From: a virus
IMG/VR virus record: IMGVR_UViG_3300022752_000025
Span: 1-64,000 of that record
DNA: 64,000 nt
Strand: one strand, 5' to 3'
The notes under the pieces were generated by a model. It was not told the DNA's origin, searched no databases, and saw only the letters and a list, made by a program, of their open reading frames with translations. This document shows, in pieces, positions 62,703 to 64,000 of the stretch. A program made the position numbers and the translations under genes. Position 1 is the first letter of the stretch, and each line of letters begins with the position of its first letter.

Positions 62703-63624
62703 GATGCTCCTTATGATATTCGTGGCCTTTTTTGGTCAAAGCACGACCAGTAGGACGAATTTCTATTAAGTGATTACGCATAAGATATAATTCTACATTT
62801 TTCTGCAACATATCTTTGCTTAAATTAGTTTTTGCGGAAAGATTAGTCAAACGCAATTCACCATAATTTTTAAGAATTTTAATTACATTAAGTTCAATTT
62901 CTGTTAAGCCCAAAGGATAAATGGATAAACTATCTTTAATTTCAACCCAGCCATTTTTATCTAATTCTTTGGAATTTTTAGATGCCAAATAAGACGAAAT
63001 TTGATTTGCCATAGCTTGAGCTTGTCTGGCGTTGCCACGGCAAACACTAGCTATATCATTAATAATTTCTTCTTTTACAAAACGATTTTTTAATTTAAGA
63101 TTATTATTTATAATTTTACCGAGATCAATGTAGGAATAATCTTCAAGATCAATTCTATAAAGACGATCAAGAAGTGCGTGAAAAATCTTTTGTGCTTCTG
63201 TGGTGCAAAAGAAAAAAGAATTTTGATCGAATCTAAATTGATATGTTCCTTCATCAAAAGTAAATTGATTCATATTATTTTCATTAGGATTAAGAATCGT
63301 AAGAAGTGCCATCGTAACATCTCTAGGTAATTCACTCGCTTCATCAAAAATAATAGTTACATCTTTATCAAAAACATAGGGTAACATAATTTGATTAAAA
63401 AAACTTTTAACATTTTTAATAGTAGAACAATTAACTATAATCGTTTTTTCACGCTTCATTATATTTGCCGTCTCTTGAGCGATAAGAGTTTTCCCGCATC
63501 CTCTTGGAGCTACAAAAAGAAGATGAGGAACGATTTTTGTTTTAGAAAATCCTTCTAAAAGAAAGTTCAATTTCTTTTTTACCTTGTCTTGGCCTACGAT
63601 TTTAAAATAATTTTCTTGTGACAT
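62689..63624 (-). CDS. RuvB-like AAA+ ATPase
   Basis: 311 residues. Walker A 'APRGCGKTLIAQE', Walker B 'VTIIFDEASELP', a sensor segment ending 'RLYRIDLEDYSYIDLGK', and a winged-helix C-terminus ('NAVELYLMRNHLIEIRPTGRAL'-like). The layout is that of RuvB, the Holliday-junction motor. It may substitute for a clamp loader or recombination motor. It overlaps the next gene. Confidence 0.75.
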   Translation of the reverse strand: MSQENYFKIVGQDKVKKKLNFLLEGFSKTKIVPHLLFVAPRGCGKTLIAQETANIMKREKTIIVNCSTIKNVKSFFNQIMLPYVFDKDVTIIFDEASELPRDVTMALLTILNPNENNMNQFTFDEGTYQFRFDQNSFFFCTTEAQKIFHALLDRLYRIDLEDYSYIDLGKIINNNLKLKNRFVKEEIINDIASVCRGNARQAQAMANQISSYLASKNSKELDKNGWVEIKDSLSIYPLGLTEIELNVIKILKNYGELRLTNLSAKTNLSKDMLQKNVELYLMRNHLIEIRPTGRALTKKGHEYHKEHLEKN

Positions 63625-63661
63625 AAGATGTTTATATACCAGTTTAAAAGTAAGATCAAGT

Positions 63662-63868
63662 TTAATTTACTTGAAAATCAATCTGTTCTTCTAAACTATT
63701 ATATGTTTTAGTATTGACTTCCTTTTCAATTCCTTTTATATTTAAATTGTCGAGGAATTTCTTTGATACGATAATAACCGCATCTTGTTTCAATACTTTA
63801 TTAAGTTCGCTCAATGGAATCATTGAAAAACAAAACGAGCCTTTTTTACGCCCACGATTAGATTTCAT
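63662..63868 (-). CDS. Small basic protein
   Basis: 68 residues from the ATG at 63868, placed by AAAGGA upstream. 'MKSNRGRKKGSFCFSMIPL' has an AT-hook-like start. Confidence 0.55.
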   Translation of the reverse strand: MKSNRGRKKGSFCFSMIPLSELNKVLKQDAVIIVSKKFLDNLNIKGIEKEVNTKTYNSLEEQIDFQVN

Positions 63869-64000
63869 CTTCTTCATCATCCTTTGATAGATTTTGCATA
63901 GCATTTAATAAATCATACTTCAAAGATTCTAATACGCCAATAACTTGATAAGCGGTCATATCACTTTCGTAGGCATATCTCACAATATCCTTATATAAGA
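63858..64000 (-). CDS. Acidic protein, partial at window end
   Basis: The C-terminal 47 residues ('YAYESDMTAYQVIGVLESLK...DDEEDEI') run into the window edge. Acidic end overlapping the next gene. Confidence 0.5.
   Translation of the reverse strand, partial: LYKDIVRYAYESDMTAYQVIGVLESLKYDLLNAMQNLSKDDEEDEI

Overview
This window is part of a tailed-phage (Caudoviricetes) genome, AT-rich and tightly packed. It holds about 150 genes, most under 150 residues, plus eight tRNAs, a complete head and packaging module, two lipoproteins, a holin candidate and a lysozyme. Sigma-70 style promoters (TTGACA/TATAAT), lipoboxes and spanin-like lipoproteins suggest a Gram-negative host that is not a Bacteroidete. 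Verrucomicrobiota is possible but unproven. No DNA polymerase, primase or integrase is present, so this is only part of a larger genome.

Layout. 1-22.8 kb (minus strand) is the late region. In transcription order it holds PhoH, a group I intron-like RNA, a 928-residue fiber, a TM/Cys/Pro-rich peptide, a zinc ribbon, a phage sigma factor, a DNA-binding or TerS candidate, an ERCC4-type nuclease, TerL, portal, a fiber-like protein, the lysis genes, a LamG protein, a trypsin-like protease, a DUF5824-like protein, a protease-scaffold fusion with a nested scaffold start, decoration protein, major capsid protein and further tail or fiber proteins. 22.8-29.2 kb is a mosaic of short divergent and convergent units. 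It holds a HiPIP-like protein, a LicD-family transferase next to a TagD-type cytidylyltransferase, and four paralogs built as a Cys-rich head, a polyproline rod and a TNCVGGG tail. 29.3-42 kb is an array of small gene units, each with its own promoter and separated by a repeated palindromic element (R elements). It includes SleB-type hydrolase, GP88, ArdC-like and DUF932 genes and most tRNAs. 42-64 kb (minus strand) holds small genes, three candidate ncRNAs and trains of very small membrane peptides, with MazG, dCMP deaminase, 3D-domain and RuvB-like genes.

Two promoter grammars stand out. In the 29-59 kb region more than twenty units show a -35 hexamer, a 16-nt spacer, a -10 hexamer, 6-7 nt and then ATG. 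This predicts leaderless mRNAs. Virion and other late-type genes instead carry a GTGTAAT motif shortly upstream of the ATG, including a perfect bidirectional copy (ATTACACTGTGTAAT) between PhoH and the gene diverging from it. The phage sigma factor is the obvious candidate reader. The same 16/6 grammar places start sites at the 5' ends of candidate structured RNAs, which supports them as independent genes.

Functional names rest on motifs read by eye. No database search, folding or alignment program was run.
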